13,177 nucleotides of DNA from an uncultured Lachnospiraceae bacterium (GCA_947651335.1 CANSYV010000007.1:1-13177), one strand, 5' to 3'; shown: positions 1 through 7,373, numbered from the stretch's first letter. Translations and numbers: made by a program. The notes: a model not told the origin generated them from the sequence alone.

Positions 1-1115
1 ATCTTCACTTCTGTAAAATATACTTCCAGCTGGCGGCTGCTCAGTATCTGTCCCCGGATTTTCTCAAAAATTCCTTTTACCTGTCCGTGGATTTTATCTA
101 CCTGTCCCAGTTTGACCGCCTCTATCAGTGCTGTCTCGTCATTTTCCTGGAATCGCAGCACGGAGCTTTTCTGCGGTTCCACATCCCCGAGATAGATAGC
201 GTGTCCTCCACCTAAGGACACCCGGTAAGTAAGAGCGGTCTGAGCTTCCTCTCTGGCCTGCCGCAGCTCCAGAGCGTCCTGGCACATCAAGCCAATTCCC
301 CCTGTCACCACTACATTATAAACCTTCTGCATGGTCTTGCATACATGATCCATCCCCTCAATCAGCTGAAAGATGTCTTCTTCCTTGTAAAAATTCGCTG
401 CCACGCCAGCCATATCTCCATAATAAAATGTGGTCACTTTAACATAGGACGGCAGGATCTCATCGGCTGTCTGCTTCAGGGTTACAGGAATCAATGCCTC
501 GTCATGGTTGGAAAAGATTTCCTTCACAACTTTCCTCTGACTGGATTCCACCTCCAGAAGTCCCACCGTATATCCCCATGCCTCCAGGTCAATCTGGGCA
601 ATCCCGCTTTTCTTTTCCAACTGCTCCCGGTCAAGTCTGCCCTCCACCAATGCAGCCATGGTCTGCTCCCGGATGACTGGTATACTGTCAATGTAATGCT
701 CCCGAAGTGTTTCCAGATTCCGTTTTGCTTCATACTCTTTATCCAAAGTGTTTTTGATCTTAACCAAAGTATCCCGCAGTTCCTCAGCATTGATGGGTTT
801 TAATATATATTCCACAGCCTGGATACGCAGTGCCTTTTGTGCATATTCAAACTCATCCGCACCTGAAAATATCAGCAGTTTCACCTCTGGATTCATCCGG
901 GCAATCTGCTCTCCCAGCTCCAGCCCATCCATAAAAGGCATCATGATATCTGTCATCACCACATCCGGCTGAATACTCTCGGCGATTTCCAGCGCGTCCT
1001 TTCCGTTTCCGGCACTGCCTGCAATCCGAAAGCCGTATTTTTCCCAGTCAATCTTACGTATGATACCTTCTCTGATTTCTTCCTCATCATCTACTAACAA
1101 GACTGTATACTGCAT
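1..1115 (-). CDS. AraC-type (YesN-like) two-component response regulator, 3' end missing
   Basis: The reading frame is open from ATG at 1115 to the left edge, giving 371 residues with no stop; the C-terminus lies outside the window. The N-terminus is a receiver (CheY-like) domain: acidic pair D9/D10 in LLVDDEEEIREG, phospho-acceptor D56 in MTDIMMPFMDG, S84 in LLIFSGADEFEY and K106 in YILKPI. The IDWEKYGF segment at 22-29 is typical of YesN-type regulators. The middle part (about 130-371) is a long linker region like that found before the AraC helix-turn-helix pair; the DNA-binding domain itself is not visible, so the AraC class is inferred. Such regulators usually pair with a YesM-type histidine kinase and control sugar ABC importers, which fits the mgl operon just upstream on the same strand. 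A GAGGAAAGG-like ribosome site precedes the ATG. A terminator at 1236-1265 suggests transcription separate from mgl. Confidence 0.88.
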   Translation of the reverse strand, partial: MQYTVLLVDDEEEIREGIIRKIDWEKYGFRIAGSAGNGKDALEIAESIQPDVVMTDIMMPFMDGLELGEQIARMNPEVKLLIFSGADEFEYAQKALRIQAVEYILKPINAEELRDTLVKIKNTLDKEYEAKRNLETLREHYIDSIPVIREQTMAALVEGRLDREQLEKKSGIAQIDLEAWGYTVGLLEVESSQRKVVKEIFSNHDEALIPVTLKQTADEILPSYVKVTTFYYGDMAGVAANFYKEEDIFQLIEGMDHVCKTMQKVYNVVVTGGIGLMCQDALELRQAREEAQTALTYRVSLGGGHAIYLGDVEPQKSSVLRFQENDETALIEAVKLGQVDKIHGQVKGIFEKIRGQILSSRQLEVYFTEVK

Positions 1116-1158
1116 ATTCAGCCCTTTCCTCTTCTCAATAATTTCACATCTGCTTTTA

Positions 1159-1164
1159 ATTATA
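1159..1164 (-). promoter_or_regulatory. Candidate -10 box for the response regulator gene
   Basis: On the minus strand a perfect TATAAT lies about 44 bases before the regulator start, after the mgl terminator. No good -35 hexamer is found 16-18 bases upstream, so the promoter could be activator-dependent or the match could be chance. A 7-bp inverted repeat (TAGAAAA / TTTTCTA, 1213-1230) lies upstream and is a possible operator. Confidence 0.3.
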
Positions 1165-1235
1165 AACGGAAACCCTGTCACTCGTACAGTATTTCTATCT
1201 AAGATTTTTGCATAGAAAAATAGTTTTCTATAAGA

Positions 1236-1265
1236 GAATAAAAGGGCAGCCATTCACTGCCCTTT
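1236..1265 (-). terminator. Intrinsic terminator of the mgl operon
   Basis: A 9-bp perfect stem (AAAGGGCAG at 1241-1249 with CTGCCCTTT at 1257-1265, 7-nt loop) lies about 20 bases after the mglC stop. On the minus strand the stem runs into TTTTATT, a usable U-tract. Confidence 0.85.
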
Positions 1266-1285
1266 CATACGTTCCAGAGTTCTTT

Positions 1286-2269
1286 TTATTTCTTTGCAAT
1301 ATATTTTCTGATATCCAGCGCGATTGCCACCACAATCACGATTCCCTGTGCAATGAACTGGTAGTTTGTGTTGACGCCCAAAAACTGCAGGGAGGATTTC
1401 AAAAGTTCAAACACAGCAACACCGATAATAACGCCGGACACCCGTCCGATACCGCCATTTACCGATACACCACCGATGGTACAGGCCGCGATCGCCTCCA
1501 GCTCATAGGACATACCCAGGTTCACAGATGCCCCGCCTGATTTTCCGCTGAATAAGAATCCTGCAATGGCGTACAGGCATGCCGCTGTTACATAAATGAT
1601 AATTTTAGTTTTTTTCACATTTACACCGGAAACTTCCGCCGCCGCTTCGTTTCCGCCGATGGCGTACATGTACTTGCCATGGCGGGTGTAATTATATACG
1701 AACCAGATGATTGCGGCAGCAATAACCAGATAAATAAACAGATAAGGAACCCCTGCGATATTTCCCTGGGTAACTGTTGTAAAGTCCGCCCGGTAGCCGC
1801 CGATGGGAACCGCATTGGTAATGACAAGCGCAATTCCATATACGATCATCTGCATTCCCAGAGTCCCGATAAATGCCGGAACATTCAGATAAGCAACTAC
1901 AATGCCATTGATCAGCCCAAATACTGCGCAGACTGCCATACAAATCAGCAGTACCAGAAATACATTGATCTGGGGAAAGCTGGGCCAGATTTTATCCGCG
2001 GCGTCTGCTTTCTGCAGCATAATCCCTGCCAGGCACCCTGCCAGCCCCACCATACGGCCTGCGGAAAGGTCGGTTCCCTTTGTGATCAGGCATCCGCTGA
2101 CGCCCAATGCCACAATCACACGGGGAGCCGCGTTAATTGCCAGATTCTTTAAATTAGAGATACTCCTAAACGTGGGCACATTGATACTTACATATACTAC
2201 AAGAACCGCAAGCAGCAAAATGATACCATTATTGATTAATGTATCCTTAATATTAATTTTTTTACTCAT
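1286..2269 (-). CDS. mglC: Galactose/methyl-galactoside ABC transporter permease MglC
   Basis: Inner-membrane permease of the galactose/glucose ABC importer (BPD_transp_2 / ribose-xylose-galactose permease family), predicted to form the sugar channel with MglA. The chosen start gives 327 residues, close to the 336 of E. coli MglC. It is preferred because GAGAGGAG lies just upstream; the open frame extends 13 codons further, but into the mglA stop region. The protein is almost entirely hydrophobic helices. Segments closely resemble E. coli MglC as I remember it: the TKGTDLSAGR loop at about 63-72, the GVNV...IIIY region after the central helices, YELEAIAACTIGGVSVNGG, and the C-terminal VVAIALDIRKY. 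It follows mglA after 22 bases and is the last gene of the operon, with a terminator directly downstream. Confidence 0.93.
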   Translation of the reverse strand: MSKKINIKDTLINNGIILLLAVLVVYVSINVPTFRSISNLKNLAINAAPRVIVALGVSGCLITKGTDLSAGRMVGLAGCLAGIMLQKADAADKIWPSFPQINVFLVLLICMAVCAVFGLINGIVVAYLNVPAFIGTLGMQMIVYGIALVITNAVPIGGYRADFTTVTQGNIAGVPYLFIYLVIAAAIIWFVYNYTRHGKYMYAIGGNEAAAEVSGVNVKKTKIIIYVTAACLYAIAGFLFSGKSGGASVNLGMSYELEAIAACTIGGVSVNGGIGRVSGVIIGVAVFELLKSSLQFLGVNTNYQFIAQGIVIVVAIALDIRKYIAKK

Positions 2270-2291
2270 CACATACTCCTCTCGACGGACT

Positions 2292-3797
2292 TTAAAACTT
2301 CGTTGCATACTCCATCACTTTTTCCTGTGTCGCTTCTTCTCTTGTCAGCTCGCCGGCAATTCTCTTATTGCACATTACTATGATACGGTTGGAAACACCC
2401 AGAAGCTCCGGCATTTCGGAAGAAATCATGATAATCCCTTTTCCCTGCTTTGCCAGCTCAATCATAATCTGGTAAATCTCATATTTGGCGCCTACATCAA
2501 TGCCCCGGGTAGGTTCGTCCATGATCAAAACGTCCGGGTTATTGGCCAGCCATCTGGAAATAATTACTTTCTGCTGGTTGCCTCCGGACAGATTCTGAAT
2601 CAATTCTCTGCTGTCCGGCGTCTTAATGCTCAGCTTTCCCACATTGTCTAGTACAAGCTCTTCTATTTTTTTCTTACTCAGCTTAATCCCTGCTTCCAGA
2701 TAGTGGTCTAAAGATGCGATAGAGACATTGTCCGCAATTGACAGGCATCCCAGAATTCCGGTTCCCCGCCGGTCCTCTGTGATCATTCCGATTCCGTTTT
2801 TAATGGCGTCATGGGGACATTTCACGCTGATTGGTTTTCCATTCAGAATAATCTCGCCCGATTGGATATGCCGCATACCGAAGACAGCTTCCATCAGCTC
2901 GGTTCTCTGGGCGCCTACCAGACCGCCGAATCCAAGGATTTCTCCCCTTCTCAGTGTAAAGGAGCAATCCTGGAAGGAGCGGTCACTGATGCTGGTGTAT
3001 CCCTTGACTTCCATCAAGACATCTCCCGGCTCATTGTCCAGAGGCGGATATACATTGGTCAGCTCCCGGCCCACCATCTGCCGCACAATCTCGCCGTCGG
3101 TGATATCTTCCATACTCCAGCTTCCCACATATGTACCATCCCGCATAATGGTAATATCATCGGCGATCTGGCGGATTTCTGCCATTTTGTGGGAAATATA
3201 TACAAAGGAAACCCCTCTGGACTTCAGATCCCTTACAATTCGAAAAAGTGCCTCTACTTCATTGTCTGTCAAGGAAGATGTGGGCTCGTCCAGAATAATC
3301 AGTTTTGCGTCCTGGGAAACCGCTTTGGCGATTTCCACAGACTGCATCTGGGAGATGGATAATTCGCCCAGTTTTTTCTTCGGGTCGAAGGGCATCTTGA
3401 CATTTTCCAGCCATTTTGCAGTTTCCTCATTCATCTTCTTATGGTCTATGGCTTTTAAAGGGCCGAAAGACTTCAGCGGATATCTTCCCAGATACATATT
3501 TTCCGCAATGGTTCTGTCCGGCACTGGCTGCAGTTCCTGGTGAACCATGGCAAGTCCGTGATGCAGCGCTTCGTCCGGATTACTGATATTCATTCTCTGT
3601 CCGTCAACATATACTTCCCCCTCGTTCATCCGGTAAATGCCGAAAAGACATTTCATCAGTGTTGATTTCCCGGCACCGTTTTCGCCCATCAGTGCATGAA
3701 CCGTGCCTGGACGGATCTGTAAGTTCACCTGATCCAGTGCCTTTACGCCTGGAAAACTTTTGCTGACTCCACGCATTTCCAGTCTATACTCTGCCAT
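2292..3797 (-). CDS. mglA: Galactose/methyl-galactoside ABC transporter ATP-binding protein MglA (dual NBD)
   Basis: Cytoplasmic ATPase with two fused nucleotide-binding domains, energising galactose/glucose uptake through MglC. From the chosen ATG (AAGGAGAG upstream) it has 501 residues; E. coli MglA has 506. Domain 1 has Walker A GENGAGKST (38-46), the degenerate signature LSISQMQ (146-152), Walker B LIILDEPTSS (about 169-174) and an H-loop histidine near 203. Domain 2 has the degenerate P-loop GLVGAQRTE (292-300) usual for this family, a canonical signature LSGGNQQKV (403-411) and Walker B VLIMDEPTRGID (to 434). One site with a good Walker A and one with a good signature is the family pattern, not a defect. 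The open frame extends 26 codons upstream, but that segment runs through the intercistronic hairpin region and lacks a ribosome site. Confidence 0.95.
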   Translation of the reverse strand: MAEYRLEMRGVSKSFPGVKALDQVNLQIRPGTVHALMGENGAGKSTLMKCLFGIYRMNEGEVYVDGQRMNISNPDEALHHGLAMVHQELQPVPDRTIAENMYLGRYPLKSFGPLKAIDHKKMNEETAKWLENVKMPFDPKKKLGELSISQMQSVEIAKAVSQDAKLIILDEPTSSLTDNEVEALFRIVRDLKSRGVSFVYISHKMAEIRQIADDITIMRDGTYVGSWSMEDITDGEIVRQMVGRELTNVYPPLDNEPGDVLMEVKGYTSISDRSFQDCSFTLRRGEILGFGGLVGAQRTELMEAVFGMRHIQSGEIILNGKPISVKCPHDAIKNGIGMITEDRRGTGILGCLSIADNVSIASLDHYLEAGIKLSKKKIEELVLDNVGKLSIKTPDSRELIQNLSGGNQQKVIISRWLANNPDVLIMDEPTRGIDVGAKYEIYQIMIELAKQGKGIIMISSEMPELLGVSNRIIVMCNKRIAGELTREEATQEKVMEYATKF

Positions 3798-3849
3798 CTT
3801 CTCTCCTTTCCTGTCAGAGTGCTCCCGCTGTTTCTCAGAAGACACTCTG

Positions 3850-3890
3850 TCAAAAATCAGATGTATGCAGTGCACACATCTGATTTTTGA
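3850..3890 (-). promoter_or_regulatory. Intercistronic hairpin between mglB and mglA
   Basis: A perfect 15-bp inverted repeat (TCAAAAATCAGATGT at 3850-3864, complement at 3876-3890) encloses an 11-nt loop that itself has a 4-bp TGCA-type inner pairing. It begins 11 bases after the mglB stop. On the minus strand the descending arm contains five T residues, so it resembles a leaky attenuator and could also protect the mglB mRNA 3' end. A second weaker 7-bp pair (CAGAGTG 3815-3821 / CACTCTG 3843-3849) lies between it and the mglA ribosome site. Confidence 0.75.
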
Positions 3891-3901
3891 ACGATTCTTT
3901 G

Positions 3902-5008
3902 TTATTTAATCTTTTCAAGAATTTCTTCTGCATTTTCCTTGGTAACTTTGATATAATCCACCATATTCACGGCGTCTACTTCCTCACCGTTCAAAAACTT
4001 CACTGCCAGGTCTGCTGCGCCCTGGGCCTGGCCGAAATAGTCGTTGAATACTGTACCGGTGAACTTACCGTCTACAATATTCTGCACTGCATCTGTCAGC
4101 GCATCTACTCCTACCAGATAAATATCCTCATTAATCTTCCTGTCTGCCGCCTGGATTGCCTGCAGAGCCCCAAGCGCCATGGCATCGTTATTGCAGAATA
4201 CCACTTCAATCTTATCGCCGAACTGTGTCAGTGCGTCCTGAGTAATCTGCTGTCCTTTCGCCTGATCCCAGTCGCCCCTCTGAAGGAGAAGTTCTTCTGT
4301 CTTCATTCCGGCTTCTTCCAGAGCCTTGATGGAGTATTCAGTTCTGTTCTGGGCATCAATGTTTTCCGGGTCGCCCTGGATCATAATGTAGCTCACCTTG
4401 CCGTCCCCGTTGATATCGCCCTTGTTTTCCGTCTCAGCGATCTCTTCTCCCTGATAAGTTCCGGACTGTTTCGCATCGGCACCGATGTAGGTGGCTTTAA
4501 TACCTTCGGACCCCCACCGGTCTGATTCTGTCTCATCCGGCTGACGGTTAATGTACACAACCGGAATTCCCGCGTCGTTGCACATATCTGTAATCTGCGG
4601 TGCGGAAGAAGACTGTACCAGGTTGAGAATCATCACATTCACACCGCTGGTAATAAAATTATTGATCTGGTTCGTCTGCTCTGCCTGGTCGTTTTTACCA
4701 TCCTGAACGGTAATGTTTCCCTCTGTGAATCCAAGCTCGTCAACCATGTAGCGTACCAATTCTGTGCGGTATAGAGTCATAAAGTTATCCGAAAACTGGT
4801 AAATGGAGATACCGACTTTCGCATCTTTAACGTCCACTCCGGCCGCATCTGCCGCGTCCGCCGCCGCATCGCCGGCAGCCTTTGAATCGGTTCCCTCTGA
4901 TTTTGCTGAGCCGCTGTCTGAGGAACCGCCGCCGCAGCCTGTAGCCATTGCAGCTACAAATGTCACACACATCAAGACTGCAAATGCTTTTTTTAGTTTC
5001 TTCTTCAT
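3902..5008 (-). CDS. mglB: D-galactose/D-glucose-binding lipoprotein MglB
   Basis: Extracellular, lipid-anchored substrate-binding protein (periplasmic-binding-protein type 1 fold) that delivers galactose/glucose to MglA-MglC. It has 368 residues, with a Lys-rich signal peptide and lipobox ATGC (Cys25), then an Ala/Ser/Gly/Asp linker to about 60. By remembered alignment with E. coli MglB, sugar contacts are kept at D74 (Asp14), N154 (Asn91), D218 (Asp154), R222 (Arg158), W247 (Trp183), N274 (Asn211), D302 (Asp236) and N322 (Asn256). The position of His152 is Asn216. The EF-hand-like Ca2+ loop DINGDGKVS (198-206) and the distant Glu (E268, Glu205) are kept. A strong AGGAGG site at 5017-5022 supports the start. 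It is the first gene of the operon and is divergent from the TPP-riboswitch operon. Confidence 0.95.
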   Translation of the reverse strand: MKKKLKKAFAVLMCVTFVAAMATGCGGGSSDSGSAKSEGTDSKAAGDAAADAADAAGVDVKDAKVGISIYQFSDNFMTLYRTELVRYMVDELGFTEGNITVQDGKNDQAEQTNQINNFITSGVNVMILNLVQSSSAPQITDMCNDAGIPVVYINRQPDETESDRWGSEGIKATYIGADAKQSGTYQGEEIAETENKGDINGDGKVSYIMIQGDPENIDAQNRTEYSIKALEEAGMKTEELLLQRGDWDQAKGQQITQDALTQFGDKIEVVFCNNDAMALGALQAIQAADRKINEDIYLVGVDALTDAVQNIVDGKFTGTVFNDYFGQAQGAADLAVKFLNGEEVDAVNMVDYIKVTKENAEEILEKIK

Positions 5009-5047
5009 GATACCTACCTCCTGATTTTACACATTGTCTGTGTTTTT

Positions 5048-5098
5048 TTGATAGTTGAATTTTATCAAATAGGCAATTTGAAAAGAATAGAATATTCT
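5048..5098 (-). promoter_or_regulatory. Cluster of inverted repeats in the mgl promoter/leader region
   Basis: Three short perfect inverted repeats lie in AT-rich DNA 40-90 bases before mglB: TTGATA/TATCAA (5048-5053, 5063-5068), TCAAAT/ATTTGA (5065-5070, 5076-5081) and AGAATA/TATTCT (5084-5089, 5093-5098). The mgl promoter must be in this area; on the minus strand GATAAAAT is a possible -10, but I see no convincing -35. The repeats could be regulator sites or chance in AT-rich DNA. I see no CcpA cre site. Confidence 0.3.
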
Positions 5099-5174
5099 CT
5101 GATGATTCTGTAAAATTTTATTGTCTTTTTCTCTTCCGTACGATTTTGGCTGGAAGATTTTTTCCATTTTTGTG

Positions 5175-5203
5175 TTGCAATATGGATAGAGCTGTAGTAT
5201 AAT
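5175..5203 (+). promoter_or_regulatory. Sigma-A type promoter of the TPP-riboswitch operon
   Basis: A perfect -10 TATAAT (5198-5203) follows a -35-like TTGCAA (5175-5180; 4 of 6 consensus bases) with an exact 17-bp spacer. Transcription would start near 5210, right at the 5' edge of the riboswitch aptamer, which supports the call. Confidence 0.8.
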
Positions 5204-5212
5204 CATTCGAAA

Positions 5213-5293
5213 ATGGGGAGGCGGAAAGCCTGAGAGTAAACCGAATGGTTTTGACCCTTTGAACCTGATACAGATAATGCTGGCGCAGGAAAA
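5213..5293 (+). promoter_or_regulatory. TPP riboswitch (THI element)
   Basis: The RNA carries the conserved thi-box blocks in order: GGGGA (about 5215-5219), CTGAGAG (5230-5236), ACCCTTTGAACCTGAT (5254-5269), then GATAATGCTGGCGCAGGAA. These form the pyrimidine- and pyrophosphate-sensing helices of the thiamin pyrophosphate aptamer. An optional hairpin (AAACC/GGTTT, 5238-5251) lies between the CUGAGA and ACCC blocks. The element sits directly downstream of a promoter and upstream of a terminator, so it most likely ends transcription early when TPP is plentiful. Exact P1 boundaries are uncertain by a few bases. Confidence 0.95.
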
Positions 5294-5351
5294 TATGACG
5301 TTCGTAAAATTTTGAGAAGACACGAGGAAAGTGTGCGGTGGATGCCAGGGC

Positions 5352-5403
5352 GCATCGGACATTTTTCTGGGGCTTTCACAGAATTTTCCCATCATGCCGG
5401 TGC
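5352..5403 (+). promoter_or_regulatory. Predicted antiterminator of the TPP riboswitch
   Basis: GCATCGGACAT (5352-5362) can pair with ATGCCGGTGC (5394-5403) through 10 base pairs, one of them G-U, with one bulged A. The latter segment is also the ascending arm of the terminator, so the two structures exclude each other. This is the usual layout of a transcriptional riboswitch expression platform. The folding is read by eye. Confidence 0.55.
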
Positions 5404-5421
5404 GTCTGCATCGGCATTTTT
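5394..5421 (+). terminator. Riboswitch-controlled intrinsic terminator
   Basis: A 10-bp stem (ATGCCGGTGC at 5394-5403 with GCATCGGCAT at 5408-5417, one G-U pair, 4-nt loop) is followed at once by a run of T (5417-5421). It lies about 100 bases after the aptamer and about 65 bases before the first gene, so it is a leader terminator. Confidence 0.8.
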
Positions 5422-5486
5422 GTCGTATTAGGAAACTTCGTTTTGTGTCTGGTCCAGAAGAAATATTGGAAAAAGGAGCTGCTGAC

Positions 5487-6239
5487 ATGAAAAATATAAC
5501 AAGAGCCGCACCCCTTCTGGTTATACTTATTTTGCTGGGAATATGGGAGCTGACGGTGCGGGTGGGACAGATACCGCTGTATGTACTGCCGTCCCCCAGC
5601 GCCACAGTTTTCACCTTGGCAGAGGAATTTCCCACGCTGCTGCGGCATACGGGGATTACAGTGCTGGAGGCATTGACGGGAATGGGTATCTCTTTCGCTG
5701 TGGGAATCATCATCGGTATTTTGATTGATGCCATGCCTACGTTTAAGCGGTGTATCTATCCCATTTTGGTGGTGACCCAGACGGTACCTGTGATTGTTCT
5801 GGCCCCGATTTTTATTATTTACATGGGATTTGGTTACGCCCCAAAGATTTTAACGGTGGTGTTGATGTGCTTTTTTCCCATTGTAGTCAGTTTCAGCGAC
5901 GGGCTGGGGCAGATGGATGAAGGGTATCTGAATCTGATTCGGACTTATGGCGGCTCCAGATTCCATCTGTACCGGATTGTGAAAATTCCTTCGGCTATGA
6001 TTTCTCTGCTGTCAGGCCTGAAGGTGGCAGCCACTTACAGCATCAGCGGCGCAGTGGTGGGGGAATGGATCGCATCGCAGAGCGGGCTGGGTTATTACTT
6101 GATCCGTGCAAAAAACGGTTACATGCTGGACAAGGTATTCGCATGTGTGGTTATGATTATACTTCTGAGTCTGCTGATGAACGGTCTGGTAAAGTTATTT
6201 GGCTGGGCAGTACTGCCCATGAAACGGCGGAGAAAATAG
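5487..6239 (+). CDS. thiX: ABC transporter permease, thiamin-precursor (HMP/formylaminopyrimidine) type, ThiX-like
   Basis: Cytoplasmic-membrane permease of the BPD_transp_1 family (SsuC/TauC/ThiX branch). From the ATG at 5487 it has 250 residues, the usual family size. The start is chosen because AAAAGGAG lies 9 bases upstream and the protein then begins with a short basic stretch and a transmembrane helix. The same frame is open for 52 more codons, but those run through the riboswitch terminator and have no membrane or domain character. About six hydrophobic helices are visible. The EAA-type cytoplasmic loop for ATPase contact is at about EGYLNLIRTYGGSRFHLY...IPSAM. It is the first gene of the TPP-riboswitch operon. 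The thiamin role rests on the riboswitch and on the NMT1/THI5-like partner, because the permease alone could not be told from sulfonate or nitrate permeases. Confidence 0.88.
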   Translation: MKNITRAAPLLVILILLGIWELTVRVGQIPLYVLPSPSATVFTLAEEFPTLLRHTGITVLEALTGMGISFAVGIIIGILIDAMPTFKRCIYPILVVTQTVPVIVLAPIFIIYMGFGYAPKILTVVLMCFFPIVVSFSDGLGQMDEGYLNLIRTYGGSRFHLYRIVKIPSAMISLLSGLKVAATYSISGAVVGEWIASQSGLGYYLIRAKNGYMLDKVFACVVMIILLSLLMNGLVKLFGWAVLPMKRRRK

Positions 6240-6288
6240 CCGATGAAAAAGAGAACATGGTAAGGAACTGAAAGAAAGGGGAAAGATT

Positions 6289-7359
6289 ATGACAAACAAG
6301 TGGAAGAAAAAACTGATGATTCTTACAGCTGCGGCAATGGCATGGGGACTGGCCGCCTGTGGCAGCAGTCCGTCTGAAAAAAAGACGGGAACATCACAAC
6401 AGACAGAGCAGGAGGAACAAAAGGACGCCAAAGAGCAGGAGGCTCCTGCAGAGTTGGAAAAGGCCACGGTAATCCTGGACTATGTGCCAAACACCAATCA
6501 TACGGGTATCTATACGGCACTGGACCGTGGGTACTATGAAGAAGAAGGACTGGATGTGGAGGTCATCGAGCCCACGGATGGGGCCACGGCAACACTGGTT
6601 GCCCAGCAGAAAGGAAACTTCGGAATCAGCTACCAGGAGGATGTGACTATAGCCAAGAGCTCAGAAGACCCTCTGCCCATTAAGACAGTGGCGGCCATTA
6701 TCCAGCACAATACTTCCGGATTCGTATCCCTGGCTGACAGCGGGATTGAGTCCCCGGCAGATTTTGAGGGAAAAACATACGCTGGATGGGGCGGGCCTGG
6801 CGAGTCGGCAGTCCTGGAAGCATGTATGACCAAAGAGGGGGCAGATTTTTCTAAATTAGATATGGTGATCTCAGACGGAACCGGATTCGAAGCGCTGGGG
6901 AAAAGCTGTGACATCATGTGGTTCTTCGAGGGCTGGGACAGTGTCATGGCAGAGATGAATGACTGTAAGCTGAATTATATGGAATGCCGCCAGCTGGACG
7001 AGCGTCTGGACTATTATACACCTGTGATTATCACCAGCGACGCACAGATAGAATCAGACCCGGAAATGGTTTCCGCCTTTTTGCGGGCCACCCAGAAAGG
7101 TTACAAAGATGTGATAGAGGACCCGGAAGGCTGTGCGGAGATTTTACACTCCTATGCACCAGATTATGATGAGGAAATGCTGAAAAAGTCCCAGACATAT
7201 CTGGCGGGGAAATTTATGGAAGATACAGATACCTGGGGGGAGATGAAAGATGAAGTGTGGGAGCGCTACAGCAGTTTCCTCCAGGAATACGGAGTAATTG
7301 AAAAAGCACTTCCCCCATCGGATTATTATACCAATGAATTTCTGGATTTGAAAGAATAA
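6289..7359 (+). CDS. thiY: NMT1/THI5-like substrate-binding lipoprotein, ThiY-like (thiamin pyrimidine precursor)
   Basis: Extracellular lipid-anchored binding protein of 356 residues. The signal peptide ends in lipobox LAAC with Cys24, followed by a Glu/Gln/Lys-rich linker to about 57. The mature part starts with VILDYVPNTNHTG (61-73) and then TALDRGYYEEEGLDVEV, the hallmark opening of NMT1/THI5-family proteins and of bacterial ThiY, which binds formylamino- or hydroxymethyl-pyrimidine thiamin precursors. Other features are YAGWGGPGESA and the aromatic MWFFEGWD stretch, candidate ligand-stacking residues. AAGGGGA precedes the ATG. It lies 49 bases after the permease gene and 14 before the ATPase gene, under the TPP riboswitch. 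The exact ligand cannot be read from sequence; the pyrimidine moiety is the family expectation. Confidence 0.9.
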   Translation: MTNKWKKKLMILTAAAMAWGLAACGSSPSEKKTGTSQQTEQEEQKDAKEQEAPAELEKATVILDYVPNTNHTGIYTALDRGYYEEEGLDVEVIEPTDGATATLVAQQKGNFGISYQEDVTIAKSSEDPLPIKTVAAIIQHNTSGFVSLADSGIESPADFEGKTYAGWGGPGESAVLEACMTKEGADFSKLDMVISDGTGFEALGKSCDIMWFFEGWDSVMAEMNDCKLNYMECRQLDERLDYYTPVIITSDAQIESDPEMVSAFLRATQKGYKDVIEDPEGCAEILHSYAPDYDEEMLKKSQTYLAGKFMEDTDTWGEMKDEVWERYSSFLQEYGVIEKALPPSDYYTNEFLDLKE

Positions 7360-7373
7360 CTGCGGGGTACAGT

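Noticed and set aside
2270..2308. 13-codon N-terminal extension of MglC overlapping the mglA stop.
   Set aside because: GAGAGGAG sits just before the ATG at 2269, and family length and N-terminus agree with the shorter form.
1679..2651. Plus-strand open frames of 157 and 249 codons within mglC and mglA.
   Set aside because: They are antisense to strongly recognised transporter genes and show no domain or start signal.
3798..3875. 26-codon extension of MglA.
   Set aside because: It lies in the intercistronic hairpin region, has no ribosome site, and is absent from family members; AAGGAGAG precedes the ATG at 3797.
5331..5486. Upstream extension of the permease by 52 codons.
   Set aside because: This segment covers the riboswitch antiterminator and terminator, lacks a ribosome site, and yields a non-membrane peptide; the ATG at 5487 has a good ribosome site.
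5027..5734. Minus-strand open frame of 235 codons upstream of mglB.
   Set aside because: It runs antisense through the riboswitch, the thi promoter and the permease gene; there is no ribosome site or recognisable domain.
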